Shown here: one piece after another, positions 9,961 to 21,810 of the stretch
Position numbering within the stretch: position 1 is the first letter of the stretch
Layout of the letters: the number at the start of each line of letters is the position of its first letter
Assembly: GCA_015680685.1 (NCBI GenBank)
Contig: MNCI01020454.1
Coordinates: forward strand, 273,706-337,705
Direction: 5' to 3'
Origin: Gnetum montanum
Taxonomy: Eukaryota > Streptophyta > Gnetopsida > Gnetales > Gnetaceae
Length of the DNA: 64,000 bases
Notes under the pieces: model-generated
The model's database searches: none
Told to the model about the DNA's origin: nothing
Seen by the model: the letters and a program-made list of their open reading frames with translations, nothing else
Translations under genes and position numbers: made by a program

Positions 9961-11088
9961 TCTACTAATCTCTTACTATAATCAAATGACATGTCATCAT
10001 CAACCTGCTCAATGAATTCATCACTGGACTCTGACAACATTGCTGCTGCTCAATTTTGTTTACCTGTGGTTGCATGTGGTGTCTCCATCCCATCGGTTGC
10101 ATCCATGTTTAAAGTGTTAAGCTAACTCATTCACTTGTGATTTTCTTGTCTTCTTGGATTTGTGGTTGCAGGATGATACCCAGAGGTGTTCGTACATGAA
10201 TGCACTTCATCACAGCAATGAGGTACCACATTGTTCCTGATGCATGTAACCAGGTTAATCAAACCATTCACAAGTACATTCCCAGTTCCTCAACCATCCC
10301 TTATTCCCTAACATGTTCTTTCTACCCATTTCCCAAATACGTCCCATTCACCCCCCAAACTTGAACCACACTATTGCACATTGTAACTCTCCAGGTAGTT
10401 GTGCAACACGACATTGCCCATGATACAATTACAAGCACACGAGCACGAGTACAACAAAAAAAATTCTCTTCCCACAAAAAAAATAAACAAACAAAAAGAA
10501 AAAAATACAAAAAAATCAAAGAGGAAAATCCATCACAAGACCCTTGGCACTTCCCATACAAGCCCTAGGTGGGAAGGTACTTGTCTTGGAAGAAAACACT
10601 CGTGTCTCAAACAATCATGTTGCATCCCACCGTGTGGCTTTGGCTATTGGACAATGAGTTCCCTTTGACACTCAACAAGGATCATGTTTCTCCAAAGAAC
10701 GCACCACCTTACCGCATGGCTTTGGTTGTGACAACGAGTTCTCTTAAACAGGATACAAGAGTCTCATTCCTCCAAAGGACGCACATCTCATGCCTTGGTC
10801 CCAAGTCCGCTAGATACTGGCTATTGACAAGGACCAACATGATGTGTTCACACAAGAGAATTTCCCCTTTCCACAGTTAAACAAAATCATCCCTCCATCA
10901 ATCCCCAATCCCACAGTAACAAACTTTCTCCCTATACATCTCAAAACCTCATTTCCCGATCCCATGTACTGTTGAACATGGTGTGATGACATCTGGCCAA
11001 GTTCCATAGAGTAATGCTTAATACCCAGTTGCTTGTGGTGTTTTGTACTTCTTTGTTGACACCTCTCAAGTAGATTCCTCTAGGCTTC
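9961..11088 (+). other. Non-coding 3' part of the non-autonomous element
   Basis: About 1.1 kb follows the repeats without any recognisable domain. Short frames at 10322-10880 show no similarity I can name. An A-rich stretch lies at 10455-10520. The last 80 bases resemble the end of the Tat-like 3' UTR (35150-35238), for example TTTTGTACTTCTTTGTTGAC against the TTTTTGTCATTCTTTGTCGA stretch there. Confidence 0.6.
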
Positions 11089-11104
11089 AACAAAGAGAGA
11101 CCAA
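11089..11104 (+). other. Polypurine tract of the non-autonomous element
   Basis: AACAAAGAGAGACCAA directly precedes the 3' LTR (TGAAAACAC). The Tat-like element has AACAAAGAGGGGCCAA in the same place before TGAAACATC, so the two tracts are nearly the same. Confidence 0.85.
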
Positions 11105-13232
11105 TGAAAACACAAAAAAAAAAAAATTTGGCCTAGCACTTTCAGACAAGATTCAAGCTAAGTCATGTAGCCACCCAAGCATGAATACAGTGTGACCAAA
11201 CTTGGAGGCCTCCAAAATAGCCCCCGATGGTCCACAATTCAATAGGTAGGGTTTCCCCAGGGTCCATAGGAGACTGCACCAACCTATGGCATCCAGAATC
11301 AAAATTTTTGAGCTCAAAATACTTGGTTTTGGCTAAGTATAATTTGGCTACATTTTCAGATGCTGCTCAACGTAAGGCTCAGCGTCACCAACTTTTGGAG
11401 CCCCAAAACTGAGTCAAAATAACCAAAATCAAGCACAAGGATCCCCCATGACCTTCACCAAGGTTGTGAAGAGGTCCTAACCTCTAAAAAATCAAGATTT
11501 GGGCCTCAAATATGCCACTTTGACCTAGTGACGCTGGGGTTATTTTTCAGACGCTGCTCAGCGTAAGGCTCAGCGTCACCAACTTTTGGAGCCCAAAAAC
11601 TAAGTTAAAATAGGACAAAATCAAGCACAAGGACCCCCCATGACCTTCACCAGGGTCTCCAATAGGTCTCAACCTCTAGAAAATCAAGATTTGGGCCTCA
11701 AATATGCCACTTTAACTTGGTGACGCTGGGGTTATTTTTTAGACACTGCTCAACGTAAGGCTCAGCATCACCAACCAAAATAGGGCCAAAACAACATCCA
11801 AATCAGCCCAAATTTGGCACAAAAAACCATCATGACCCATGGCATGTAGATCCACTCTAAAACTGGGTCTCAAAGGTTAAAAATAGGTTCAAAATGCACT
11901 ATTTTCAGGTCATTCACTGTTAGTCACGCTGACATGCTTCCAACAACGTAAGGATCAGCGTCATCAACCAAAATAGGGCTAAAAAATCCTCCGAATGAGC
12001 TCAAACTTAACAAGAAGCACCCTCTTGACCTTAGGCATGCATATCCACTTTAGAAATGGGTCTCATAGGTCAAAAATGGGTTCAAAATGCACTATTTTCA
12101 GGTCATTCGCTGTTAGTCATGCTGACATGCTTCCAGTAGCGTAAGGATCAACGTCACCAACTGAAACAGAGCTAAAAAAACCTCCAAATGAGCTCAAACT
12201 TGGAACACAGAATCCTCATGACCCATGTTATGTAGATCCACCCTAAAAATGGATCTCATAGGTCAAAAACAGGTTCAAAATGCACTATTTTTAGGTCATT
12301 TTCTATTAGTCACGTTGACACCCTAGGACGATGGTCATGCTGACACCCTGGGACGATGGTCACGCTGACACCCTGGGACGCTGGATGAAAAAAACTAACA
12401 CTAGCACAGATCTATAGATCTGGAGGCTAGAAATCCAGATCCACTCTTGTACTTTAACATTCTTTGTACATGTTGCATTTTTCAGCTTATCAAGCTCTTA
12501 TGCTGTGGATTACACACATCAGCGTAAGAGATCTTGGTCACGCTGCATGTTGTACATTGTAACATTTCATGCATCTTGTCAATGCACACACTATCACCCG
12601 ATCTAAATTTTTCTCACCCCGCAGCCACTGATCTTCTTCCAGATCCGAATCGTGCGCCTAAAATCCTATAAATCTCCTATTTTTCCACTAGATGGGAGTT
12701 CGAAAAATTGGAATCACACACACTTAAAAAATCTGGGAATTAATCTCATACACTAGGATTGATATAGACTGGACGTTGTACACCTGCAATCCAAAAAAAA
12801 CCTACATATTCTTAGCATCTGTTCTCATCCATCAGGGTTAAACGTTCACCTTGCAATCACTCCGCAACTGCGCTTTGACCGATGCATATTCTAATTATTT
12901 ATCAATACAAACAGTTTGCATTTTTGCTCATATTTCTGTAGTTTACATTATTTTTCCTATTCACATTTTTCCTTTTTTCATTATTTAAATAGTTTACATT
13001 CATTTTTCATTTGTTTATGTTCAATTTTACATTTGTTTGCATATAACCCAACGCATCGCAATTGCGTACGTTCGAGGAAGTTCTCATTTGATCCGCATGC
13101 GAACCATTCAAGGCACTTTGCCTTCATTAATTTCCAACTTACCCTCAGGTAAGGTAGGGTCTTACTGTTTCATCCATAGATCTCTCGGTGTCTGTTTATT
13201 TCAGCCTCTCACTGACTATTTCAGATGGTACA
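11105..13232 (+). repeat. 3' LTR of the non-autonomous element
   Basis: A direct copy of 2812-4938 with the same order of internal features: 192-bp repeats (cores at 11359, 11550, 11742), CACCCTGGGACGATGG repeats (about 12320-12380), hairpin (12491-12536) and TATA box (12667-12673). It ends GATGGTACA at 13232, followed by the target duplication. Differences from the 5' LTR are frequent and look mostly like transitions. Confidence 0.9.
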
Positions 13233-13237
13233 CTAGG
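13233..13237 (+). repeat. Target site duplication, right copy (CTAGG)
   Basis: This is the second copy of the 5-bp duplication, identical to 2807-2811. The Tat-like LTR resumes immediately after it. Confidence 0.95.
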
Positions 13238-14540
13238 TGATCAAGAAAACCATCTAGGGTGCATTGAATTCTCTTTTTGGAGACCCTTGGGATCCAAGGT
13301 AAAATTTTTTACCTAAGACTTTCAATTTTCCAACACTAAATTATTCTAGTTGAATATTTTATGTTACTGGAAGGAAGACATCTAACCAAGTTCTTCACCT
13401 AATCTGATTTTCCCTTTTCAAGGATGATTTTTACAAATTTAAATATTTAAAACCCACATTGAAATCTTACCAAGAAACTAATGCTACTATCCATTCTCTT
13501 GTGATTCATACCTAGCATATTTATTTCAACTAGTTTAGGTGTTTCCAAAAATTTTACAACAATTTTTGGACTTTCCAAAGCAATTCTATTTCCTTGATAA
13601 AACTACAAATTTTTTTCATTGAAATTAACTATTGGATTTTTTAAGGGCCAATGTATTTTTATTAGCCACCACCCACTTTCTGTTGTGAAATTTTTCTATT
13701 GGATTTCTTGGAAGAATCTAGTGTACCTTTCCCAAACCTTCCAAGGTATCTTTGGAAAAGCCAACATATTTCTTATCCACATATTAAGAGCAGTGTACTT
13801 TTTTCGTAAGGTAAAATATTCCAGCATATTTTTGATTAGGCAAGCCAAATTCTTTCCTACCTACCCAGTGTATTTCTTACTAGAAACACTAGCATATCTT
13901 TTCTACAACAAAGACCTAGTGTACTTTTTAAGTGTCCAACATATTTCTACTAGAATACTAATAGATTTCTACTAGAAAACCTACCTTTAACATTTTCCAA
14001 ACTAATTTCTTCCAATAATGAATAGTAGTACAAGAATTTTCTCCTTGCACTTTAAAACCCTTAAAATTTAAATTAATTAATTTTTAATTTTTACTAATAT
14101 AGTGCATAGAACTATCACTATAACCTACACTATACTTGCAATTGCAGTGTTCATAATTTTCATAGCCAAAATTATTTATATGGTAGGTAGTTCCACTTGC
14201 TAGAATTTTTAATTAAAAATCAAATTAAATATCTTTCAAATGTCTTTTAGTAAGTCAACTGTATTGTCCATTAACTTGACTAATATGGCCCCCAACTATG
14301 ATGCAAAGTGAATGTCTGATCCAAAGAACCTAGTTGTGGCTAAGCGTAGGTAATCACTCAGAGAGAGGAATAGTAGAAAAAATTTTACTATTATAAATGA
14401 AGACTATTATAACTTTATGTGCCAAAATCCAAGCTGGGCTACTGATCTTGCATGCAAAATCTGAGTTCAAGCAAGAATACATTCCTTTCTATTATGCTAA
14501 AATACAATTAATTGAAATTCATACATGTAGATTAGCTTAA
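13238..14540 (+). repeat. Tat-like 5' LTR, remaining part, and leader
   Basis: From 13238 to about 13376 the sequence matches 36324-36434 (for example the TTTTTGGAGACCCTTGGGAT stretch and CACTAAATTATTCTA), so this is the continuation of the LTR broken at 2811. Beyond 13376 there is no second copy to compare, because the other LTR is truncated. The AT-rich stretch to 14540 probably holds the LTR end, primer binding site and leader; I could not fix any of them. The 118-codon frame at 13619-13975 has no recognisable domain and lies in LTR-like sequence. Confidence 0.65.
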
Positions 14541-14550
14541 ATAATTAAGA

Positions 14551-15880
14551 TGGGTGAGTTAAGTAAGGAGATCAACTCAAAAAGCCAACATGAAGAACAT
14601 GATGAGTTCGAGGCCAAGGTAAAATATGATACCTTCATGTTATAGTAATCATCTTCCCAAACCATGGCATCCAATTTGGCCTCTCTTGCATCATCCATGG
14701 AATAAGTACCATAACCCTCTTCTCCTCCTTCCTACCACATTATGTTTGGGTCCAATCGCATCATAGAAACTCACTAGGTATAACTGGTGTTCCAATTAGC
14801 CTTTCTTTTTTCCTCCATGCATTTTTCCATGTAGCCTTGATCTATAAGATCCTCACCTATGGTCTTCACCACATCCCATTCCTTCTCCATGCTAGTGGAC
14901 TCCTCAATAGGAGCCCAAGGGACTTAGGCATCTCATACTCCATTTTTTTCCTTACGACCTTGATGACACAATCCTTACCATCCTTGACACATCTTATCAT
15001 GAGGCTACATGACTTTCAACTTCTTCCATAACTATTTGTACAAATCCTATAGCTTGTTAGAGTGCCTCAAGGCTTGGATCAGGCCTTTCAAATGATCTAA
15101 GACCTCATGGAAAAGTTACGTAAACTCAAGGCCTCAACCATGCAGATGATTAAGATAATGGACTTTTATCAAGACAATCATATTACTTTAGCCATCCATC
15201 AAATCACTCTTCCCCCAAGCATTTAAATACCATAATTCACTAAGTACAATGGTGGAGCTATTCTCAATGCTTACCTAACAACCTTCATTTCAAAATGGTT
15301 GTTTCTTCAAGCTTGGTCCCATACCATAATGCAAATATTCCCTATGTCTCTTACCATAAAAGCCTTAGACTAGTATTCCACATTTCCTAGAGCATATATC
15401 ACCTCATTAGAAGACTTGATTTTATAATTTTTTAAACCATTTCAAGTATAACTTAAAATAAGATACCACCCTAGAACACCTAATGAAAATTAAATCGGGG
15501 CCTCTTGAACCTATTTAGAAGTTCATCTAACAATAGAATGCTCTACTTGATGAGATTCTTGAATCCATAGCCAAAATCTACCATCTAGCCATCTTCAAGA
15601 GGGTAGTTAAGGATTTAATCAAGTATAAATTGTATTACTTAGAATTGCATTCCCTTAGTTGGGCTTTCTTATAGAGCAAGAACATAGAAGATGCTACCAA
15701 GGCTACCCATGAACCTACTTATATAGCGTACAAGAACCAACACATGAAGAAGTACAAGGAGAGGGAGAAACAAAACCATGTACCTATTGCCACTATGGCC
15801 AAAGAAAAGAAAATCACATAGGGACCAAAACTAAACCAAGCCAAGGCCCCTACCATAACTAACAAATCATTAACAAAAGG
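14551..15880 (+). pseudogene. Tat-like gag remnant
   Basis: It begins near an ATG opening MGELSKEINSKSQHEEHDEF. After many stops it shows a Gag capsid domain: FKYNLK, TLEHLMKIKSGPLEPI, LIKYKLYYLELHSLS, then SKNIEDATKATHEPTYIAYK. It aligns well with the Gag at 6860-7160 of the non-autonomous element (KYNLKPEATLDTLIQVKQAP; KSKLYYLSTQTLSKVFI). The reading ends near 15880, where the minus-strand chromovirus begins. It belongs to the element whose LTRs are at 1692 and 35239. The frame is heavily degraded. Confidence 0.75.
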
Positions 15881-15922
15881 CTAGAAATTATAAAATATAT
15901 TTTATTACATCAAAAATAAATA

Positions 15923-16532
15923 TTATTTATCATTCAATATCATGATGATCAAAATGTTTGAGGTAAGTGTTAAAAATAAACTCCTTATTTTCTCAAGTTT
16001 TCTTATTACAGTTTGACCATTGATCAAGAATTTTACTATTATTTTTATTTTATAGCTTCTTGGTTCAATGGTTCTTAATTGAAATGGGTTTAACTTCAAA
16101 GCTTGCATTGGATCACAATGGCAAAGTATTCTAATCTAACACATATGTGATATCATTTACATGAAATTTCTTTAGAAAACTTACATGAAAATCTCCTTGA
16201 ATTCTTAAAGTTACTAGAAGATTTAACCAATAAGCCACTTCACCAATTCTTTCAAAAATTTCAAAGGATCCATAATATCTGGATGCCAGTTTTGTATATT
16301 TTCCAAGTTTAAGAAAAATTTTGGTGCCTTTTACTCTTAGTAGTACTTCATCTACCACTTGGAATTCTTTCTTAAGTTGATGTTTCTCTACATATCCTTT
16401 ATATTTATGTTGGGCAGCTTGTAAATTTTTTTTAATTATTGTAAAAATATTTTCCATTATTTTCATTTCTTCTTTCTTCCATCTTGTTCTTAAATTTTGA
16501 AATGCCCATGTACTACATAAAATGGTGTTCAA
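15923..16532 (-). pseudogene. Integrase C-terminal domain and chromodomain-like tail
   Basis: The upper part (16131-16532) is an open 133-codon stretch with KKEEMKIMENIFTIIKKNLQ, then VDEVLLRVKGTKIFLKLGKY, TKLASRYYGSFEIFERIGEV and FHVSFLKKFHVND, the typical gypsy integrase C-terminus. The lower part (15923-16108) has PFQLRTIEPRSYKIKIIVKF and reads like a degraded chromodomain. In chromoviruses this tail steers integration to particular chromatin. Confidence 0.8.
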
Positions 16533-16539
16533 TGTATAG

Positions 16540-17240
16540 AACCTTGATAATTTTTGTTATAGGTAAATTCTACCCGATGTAAGTAATTATCCCACATTTT
16601 TGGTTTACTTCCAATGTAGGTTCAATGAATATCTTCTAATATTCTATTTACACATTTTGGTTTGTCCATCTATCTCTAGGTGGTAAGCCATGTTAAATTT
16701 CAACTAGGTTTCAAGATCTTTGAAGAATTTTTGCTAAAATTCAAATATGAAGTTGGGATCTCAATTTGAAGTGATAGATTTTAGACATCCATGCAACCAA
16801 AATAATTCTTGTATGAATTTTTGAACTACTTCTTCAGTTTTTTTTTTGTAGATTTCAAAGGTATAAAATGTGCCATCTTTAATAGATGATCAACCACTAC
16901 CAAGATTGAGTCATTTCCATTTCTAGTTACTAGTAATCCCATAATGAAATCCATGGTAATGTCTTTCCATTTTTAGGTTGGGATTTCCAAAGATTGTAGT
17001 AACCCACTAGGTTTCTTTTGTTTGGGTTTTATTCTTTGGCATGTTTGATAGTTTTTAATGTACAAGGAAACATCATTCTTCATTCTAAGATAGAAATAAT
17101 ATTTTTTTAAGATAATATAAACCTTAATATAACCTAGGTGTCCTACATATGGTACCTCATGGACTTCACACAATAACCATATTCTCCAATATCCTTCTTG
17201 AATGCACACTCTTTGTCTTTTCATCAACAAACCATTAGGG
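16540..17240 (-). pseudogene. Integrase zinc-binding and catalytic core
   Basis: The zinc-binding region (16973-17230) reads EVHEVPYVGHLGYIKVYIIL, then YYFYLRMKNDVSLYIKNYQT followed by CQRIKPKQ. The two histidines are present, but the first cysteine of the expected CxxC is tyrosine. The core (about 16540-16970) is interrupted by stops; recognisable pieces include FIMGL-like and NRILED stretches, the latter also seen at 150-200. Not functional. Confidence 0.75.
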
Positions 17241-17249
17241 GCAAGTTGA

Positions 17250-17880
17250 TATCAAGACTTAGAGGAAATATTGATTAAAATATTCTTGAAATAAGGATCT
17301 TATTTTATCCATTCTTTAATCTCTTCTTCCATAGGGTTCATTACTAGACCTATCATCAAGTTCCACATTTGAATAAGGGAATCGGCTACTACATTTTGTT
17401 TTCTGGGAATATATTTGATTTCAAAATCATATTCAGCCAATAATTCTATCCATCATCATTTTTAAGTATTCAAAATAGGTTATATTTGAAAATATCCTAA
17501 ACTTTTACAATCTATTTTTAGTACAAACATTTTTTCCACAAAGATAATGTTTCCAAACTTTTAAAGCATGAACAATTACCATTAATTCAAAATCATGGGT
17601 TAAGTAATTTACCTCAGCTCCTCATAATATATGATATTCATAACATACCACTTTATATTCTTGTGATAGAACTACACTTATTCCTATTCCAAAAGCATCC
17701 ATGGATACTTTAAATGGTAATTCTTCATCCAAAATTCTCAGAATAGTTGTTGTTGTAAGTAGCATCTTTAATCAGAGGAAAGCTTCCTTTAATTTTTCAT
17801 CAAACTTAAACACATATTTTTCCTATAAAATTTCAAGTAATGGAACTACCAAAGTATAATAATCTTTAATGAAACATCAA
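17250..17880 (-). pseudogene. Gypsy RNase H domain
   Basis: Recognisable pieces are KYVFKFDEKLKEAFLWLKML, LPFKVSMDAFGIGISVVLSQ, and [15 protein letters not shown]. These match the DASxxGIGxVLxQ and HYLxG motifs of gypsy RNase H, which removes the RNA strand during reverse transcription. In-frame stops occur towards the downstream end. Confidence 0.75.
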
Positions 17881-18600
17881 TAAAAACCTACTAAAGCCAA
17901 GAAACTATGAACCATTGTAGCATCTTTTAGTTTAGGCCAATCCTCAATTACACTAGTGTTTGCTAGATATACTTGTAATTCTTTCTTAGAAACTATATGG
18001 CCCAAGCAAGATACTTCTTCATTAAAGAGTTTGCATTTACTTAATTTAGCTTTTAACGGATATTCTTTAAGAATTTCCATTGTAATTTTTAATTGTCTAA
18101 CATGTTCTTCTCTTAACTTTGAATAAACTAGAATATCATCCATAAATACTATACCAAACTAATCAAGATGTTCCTAGAAAATATTATTCATTAAAGCCAT
18201 GAATGTTGCAGCTACATTGGTTAATCCAAATGGTATCATGACAAATTTGTATAATTTGTATCTAGTTTTGAATGTAGTTTTCTCAATATCTTCTTCCTTA
18301 ATCCTTATTTGGTGATACTCTAATTTTAAATCAATCTTTGAGAAATAACATGCACTTGTAAGTTGATCTAACAAATCATCGATCCAAGGAAAGGGATAAC
18401 TATTTTTAATCATAACTTTATTTAATGCCCTATAATCGATATATAATCTTAATATACCATCTTTCTTTTTAATGAATAAGACTAGTGCACCCCAACGTGA
18501 TATGCTAGGTCACATTTTCCCTTATTTCAATAGTTGATCTAATTGTGCTTTTAATTTTCTTAATTAAGAAGTGGAAAATCTATAAGGTTATTTTTAAATA
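17880..18600 (-). pseudogene. Reverse transcriptase
   Basis: An N-terminal piece (18174-18413) contains [40 protein letters not shown] and [15 protein letters not shown]. The next piece (17877-18143) has the catalytic FMDDILVYS motif, then EEVSCLGHIVSKKELQV. Both lie on the minus strand and are separated by a short gap with stops. This is the Ty3/gypsy RT polymerase domain with the DD pair kept. Confidence 0.9.
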
Positions 18601-18728
18601 GGTTGTATACCAAGAAAAATATCAATAGCATGTTCAATAGATCTTCTTGGAGGCAGTTCTCTAGTTCCATCAAATATTGAATCTTTGTATTCATCAAGTT
18701 CCATTGAAACTTTAATAGTTGAAGATTT

Positions 18729-19274
18729 CTAAAGTTGAGTTACTTTGAAAACCAAAATTGTAGCATCCTTTTTTACTAATCTTTTGGCTTGTTTAATGGT
18801 TATCATGTGAATTTGCTTCGCTATTCCTACCTCCTTTAGAACCTTGACTTTGTTTGGTAGCTTTAAAACACAAGTTTCAAAGTGGGAAATAATGTTAAAG
18901 TTTTGTAGGAAATACATTCCTAAGCTCACATCTACATCACCTAATTTAAATTCAAAGAATTCATCAACAAAAGGCATGTCTTCCAAAGTAAAGGTAATTT
19001 CTTTGTACTTGGTATGCTTGGTCATGGTCATTCCATCTACAAGTTCTATCTTAATAATTTTCTTGGAAGGTAAAATTAATTTTAATAAATTAATTAACTT
19101 TGGTAAAATAAAGTTATCACTGGTGCCATTATTAATCAAAATTTTAATTTTCTTACCTTTAATTGGTACTTCAAAATTCAATAAAGAAAATTGAAATTTT
19201 TGCAAACCTAACTTAGTTGATGTATAAATCTTCTTCATAGCTATGGTGATGGCTTGGATCTTTCCTTTGTTCAT
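18729..19274 (-). pseudogene. Retropepsin-like protease of the minus-strand chromovirus
   Basis: This 181-codon open stretch has the family layout: VPIKGKKIKILINNGTSDNF followed by ILPKL, then VDEFFEFKLGDVDVSLGMYF followed by LQNF. The expected active-site D of DSG/DTG is replaced by N (INNG), so the protein would be inactive even where the frame is open. GAC to AAC is what deamination of a methylated C on the opposite strand would give. Confidence 0.8.
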
Positions 19275-19289
19275 GTTTGAGTTGGGTTT

Positions 19290-20460
19290 TTGATTTATTG
19301 TTTGATTTTTCCTTTTTACCTTTACTTGAAATTTTGTACAATCTCATTTAAAATGATCTTCATCACAAAGAAATCATCCTGATCCCACATGAGCTCTTTT
19401 AACTAGTGTTTCTTCTACTATTGCTTATCAAAGGGTAGTTTGTACATAATTTGATTATTCATAATCCTTAGCAATTCTATAGGCTTCATCAACTATTTGA
19501 TGATTATGTGCTCATGTCTAGGGACATAGTTGTGCATGTAGTCCATTGATCAATTTAGAAGCTAATTCTCCCTCATCTTGGTGGCTTACATAGTGAGAGA
19601 GATCATAGAATTCCTTGTAGCAATTGTCTATCAATCGCCTTCCTCATCTTAAGGAATGAAATCTCATCTTGAATTCTTTGAGGAAATAATCATGTATAAA
19701 TTTTTGTTCAAAATCTTGACAAAGATTGAGCCAATTTGTAATAAAACCTTAAGATCTTAGTCCATTCCACCATGTTATCGTAAGTCCTCTTAAATTTAAG
19801 GACACAACCTCCAAACGTTCTTATCTCAACAAATTTAACATATCAAAATCATTTTTCATTGTATCAAGCTAATCTTTTGCCTTGGCATTGGATCTAAGGG
19901 CTCCATTGTTATGATCTAATTTTATATTGTTGGCATGAACTTATGTCAACGATTATCTAGGATGAATTATGTGAATTCTAGTATCCCTCACCTTCAATTT
20001 TTATTCTTTGTCCTAATGAAGGAACATTGACATCCTAGGGTCTAGCAGGCATGGCTTGATGTGGATCCTAGGGGGAAGTCGATCTTGATTTTGATCTCTG
20101 TAATGTGAGGACTAATTTTTGGGTTTAGCCATAGGTGAGACATGATTGGGATTTGAATGCTGAGTGAGATGGTTGATTAATTACTTGATGGAGTCAGCAA
20201 AAGAATCCATCTTTCCTTGCACATCTAACCATTTATCCTCTAAACTCTAAGACAATTTCCTAATTTCTTCAGACATGTTTTACATCTCTATCCTAAAATC
20301 TTGATTTTATTGATGAAGATCTTTGTGAACATCCTTGATCTCATTAATTTAATCATCAAGGATATTCATCAAATGATTGACTCAAGTCTCCATTTCTCTC
20401 TAATGTAATCTTTAGGTTCTAAACATTTTTGAGTTGAAGAAATTAGGTGTGTTAGCAATC
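19290..20460 (-). pseudogene. Gag with a damaged zinc knuckle
   Basis: An internal start reads MSEEIRKLS (ATG at 20274-20276). Downstream pieces include QGKMDSFADSIK, LNLRGLTITWWNGLRS, LCQDFEQKFIHDYFLKEFKM, YVSHQDEGELASKLINGL and AHNHQIVDEAYRIAKDYE, the order of a gypsy Gag. The knuckle near 19350-19380 reads FLCDEDHFK, a stop, then DC, so it has lost part of the CCHC set. The true N-terminus probably lay further upstream and is separated from the leader by the inserted DNA. Confidence 0.75.
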
Positions 20461-21457
20461 CTTGGCCACTAGGGACCTATTTATGATTCTCAAAATAGAT
20501 AATCAATTCTAGAAGAGGTTAAAGTTATCATGGATTTCTACCTAACCATGAATATCTAACTTGTATCGGGAACTTAAATAATGGATTAAAGGGTAATTTT
20601 CTATCATCTGAATGCTATATCTAGCCATTCCATTACATCTGGGTGATTCAAATCTATTGGAATCAATTTTTTTTGGTTGAAAATGGACTCCAAAATGTCC
20701 ATTTTATGTTTGAAAAAATTTACATGATATTCAAGACTTCCCAATAGGTCACCCATCCTAGTTCTCCTCCAAAATGAGCTTGCATAATTATGAAATTTTT
20801 ATCCAAGTTATTGTCAAGCCATTAAACTCCATTTTTGAAAGTTATTTTCATGCATTCTTGATTAATAGCTTGACAATAGAAATTTTGAATTTTCTATCCA
20901 TTGACAGGAATTTTGAATTTGTTGTCTATTGATAGAAAGTTTGAATCTTTCATCTACTAATAGATATTTTTCCTATCATGTGGCAGAAATTGCTATAGCA
21001 GCATGCCGATGATGGCAACCAAAACGAATCAGTGGACTTGGCTACTCACTAGCTGAGCAATAGATGGTAATGGCCCTAGAGGTAGAGCAATGACATGCTC
21101 GTTATGGACGAGGCTTCAGTTCATGATGTTTTCTCTATTTTTTGCTACCATATCCCATAGAAGGCCCATGATATGGCTTGGACATGGATTGTGTAAGGTC
21201 AACAACACTTAATTAGGAGTAGTGTGACCCTCAAAAAAGCTTTTGTAGCTTCCACAAGGGCCTACATGGCCCCAAGTAGGGCTTGCTGATCCTAGAAGGG
21301 GTTTGCATGGCCTCCTAATGGGGCCTATGTGCCCAACTTTAGGGAAGTGTAGAGCATAAGGGTCCATGCATCCCTTGCAAGGGCTAGCATGACCCACTCC
21401 AAAGGTAGTGCTATACAAAAGTTTTGGGATTTTTGCTGCTAGAGAGTGCTAAAATGA

Positions 21458-21810
21458 GTCGTTGTCAGTAGCACCATTACTACTTGTAGGATGTTGGAAT
21501 AGGTCATTATGAATGGCATCATTGCTACCTATAAAGTGCCAAAATAGGCCCTAATGGATAGCATCATTGATGTCCACAAAGCATCAAAAAACATTATTAT
21601 GGATGGCACCATCGGTGCCCACAAAGCACTGGAACAAGCTATTATGAATAGCACTGTTAATGGTCATGGAGCACTAGAATAGGTCATTATGGATGATGTC
21701 ATTGATGCCCTTGGAACATTGAAACAAGTCATTATGGATAGTGTCATTAGTGTCTGCAAAGCATTGGAACAAGTTGCTATGGATGGTGCTATTGGTGGCA
21801 TGCAATGATC
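21458..21810 (+). repeat. 45-bp minisatellite encoding a 15-residue repeat
   Basis: Seven full units and a partial eighth start at 21458, 21503, 21548, 21593, 21638, 21683, 21728 and 21773, exactly 45 bases apart. On the plus strand each reads as a variant of VIMDxVIxxxKALEQ, for example AHKALEQAIMNSTVNGHGAL and VIMDSVISVCKALEQ. Three units end in a stop where Q or K would be expected. No unit has an indel. Confidence 0.8.

Larger units (their letters stand above)
2812..13232 (+). mobile_element. Complete non-autonomous LTR retrotransposon (Gag and protease only)
   Basis: This 10.4 kb element has direct LTRs of 2127 and 2128 bases starting TGAAAACAC and ending GATGGTACA, flanked by the perfect 5-bp duplication CTAGG. 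It has a candidate primer binding site just inside the 5' LTR and a purine-rich tract before the 3' LTR. The interior encodes a Gag-like protein and a retropepsin but shows no reverse transcriptase, RNase H or integrase, so it must have been mobilised in trans. This layout resembles the TR-GAG class of plant non-autonomous elements. Its Gag, polypurine tract and LTR start resemble those of the Tat-like element into which it inserted. The two LTRs differ often, so the insertion is old. Confidence 0.9.

Noticed and set aside
14270-14310. TGGCCCCCAACTATG as the Tat-like primer binding site
   Set aside because: No matching LTR end (CA) precedes it at the right distance, and the second LTR is truncated, so it cannot be confirmed.
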